From positions 1 through 12,138 of the forward strand of contig CAYSVN010000034.1 of NCBI GenBank assembly GCA_964434585.1: a stretch of 12,138 bases of DNA, given 5' to 3'. The notes under the pieces are model-generated. The model did no database searches, was not told the DNA's origin, and saw only the letters and a list, made by a program, of their open reading frames with translations. Source of the DNA: CAYSVN01 sp964434585. GTDB taxonomy: Bacteria > Patescibacteriota > Gracilibacteria > Peribacterales > Peribacteraceae. The translations under genes and the position numbers were made by a program. Below are positions 11,886-12,138 of this stretch, in pieces; position 1 is the stretch's first letter, and the number at the start of each line of letters is the position of its first letter.

Positions 11886-12090
11886 CCTTGTTCATTTTTG
11901 TCGACCTGCCTGCCGGTAGGCTGGTACAAAAACGAACCAAAAAAATCATGGCAAACAATACTTCGGCAAGCTCAGTACCTCACGTGTTGTGCTATCTGTT
12001 CACGTCAAAGTCTATAAAGCTTATCTCTTTTATTTATCGGACGCCTTTGTTTCGGGCAGTTAAGTGATCGACTTCTCCGCTCGCAGAGCA
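11886..12090 (+). repeat. Inverted repeat, copy B
   Basis: About 95% identical to the reverse complement of 8373-8578. It begins 7 bases after the stop codon of the sugar-transferase fragment, in the same orientation relative to the upstream gene as copy A has to rlmD. From 12091 to the window end the sequence differs from copy A and includes TTCGGCTACGCTCACC, which resembles the internal CTTCGGCAAGCTCAG motif of the repeat. No gene is seen in 11880-12138. Confidence 0.9.
11890..11937. repeat. Large hairpin at the start of copy B
   Basis: The same hairpin as at 8527-8574: arms GTTC-A-TTTTTGT and ACAAAAA-C-GAAC, continued by ACC/GGT around GCCTGCCGGTAGGC. Placement right after a stop codon is compatible with a 3'-end stabiliser or terminator, without a following U-tract. 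Confidence 0.65.
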
Positions 12091-12138
12091 TGGTTCGGCT
12101 ACGCTCACCACTGCACAACACTTCGTTGCATACTTGTC

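Noticed and set aside
11948..12063. Open frame in repeat copy B starting at the ATG of ATGGCAAAC (about 38 codons)
   Set aside because: The same frame in copy A is broken by a single-base indel and ends differently, so protein coding is not conserved between copies.

Overview
The window looks like a scaffold from an uncultivated bacterium of the Candidate Phyla Radiation (Patescibacteria). The basis is gene content and style, not a marker phylogeny. It is AT-rich, with compact mostly single-domain genes, a VirB2-like small pilin gene, VanW and DsbA exported proteins in one block, and UGA read as stop. A 10-N run at 8989-8998 shows that it is a scaffolded assembly. No rRNA, tRNA, CRISPR array or transposase is visible.

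Layout. Bases 1-634 hold the end of an Fe(II)/2-oxoglutarate oxygenase gene and a QueD/6-pyruvoyl-tetrahydropterin-synthase homologue. Bases 707-1958 (minus strand) hold an Mrr-type nuclease and a pilin-like membrane protein built of three tandem copies of a two-helix unit. Bases 2047-3289 hold the pyrH-frr pair, which lacks the rpsB-tsf genes that often precede it and is divergent from the nuclease. Bases 3291-3736 look like a self-contained cassette: an S23/four-helix-bundle gene with its own promoter, bounded by inverted repeats that each contain three copies of a TCAGA-type unit. Bases 3790-4668 hold a minimal SPOUT RNA methyltransferase and a Nudix hydrolase that overlap tail to tail. Bases 4738-8144 are a co-directional cell-surface block: a VanW protein, a membrane-anchored DsbA, a lipoprotein and a small membrane protein. 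Bases 8145-8587 are non-coding and filled by a structured repeat element. Bases 8588-10055 (minus strand) hold a RumA/RlmD-type rRNA methyltransferase interrupted by the N run. Bases 10113-10940 encode an exported HExxH zincin. Bases 11082-11879 encode the membrane and nucleotide-binding half of a polyprenyl-phosphate sugar transferase that lacks its catalytic half. A second, inverted copy of the repeat follows and runs towards the end of the window.

Expression. No gene start has a convincing Shine-Dalgarno sequence. Instead, good -10 boxes, most with a -35 box 16-17 bp upstream, lie only about 7-36 bases before the start codons. Several predicted transcripts are leaderless or nearly so. Two divergent gene pairs have overlapping promoter elements (1966-2016 and 10049-10097).

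Most worth following up: the S23 cassette with iterated inverted ends, the triplicated pilin unit, the roughly 206-bp inverted repeat found just after the stop codons of two unrelated genes, and the apparent leaderless organisation.
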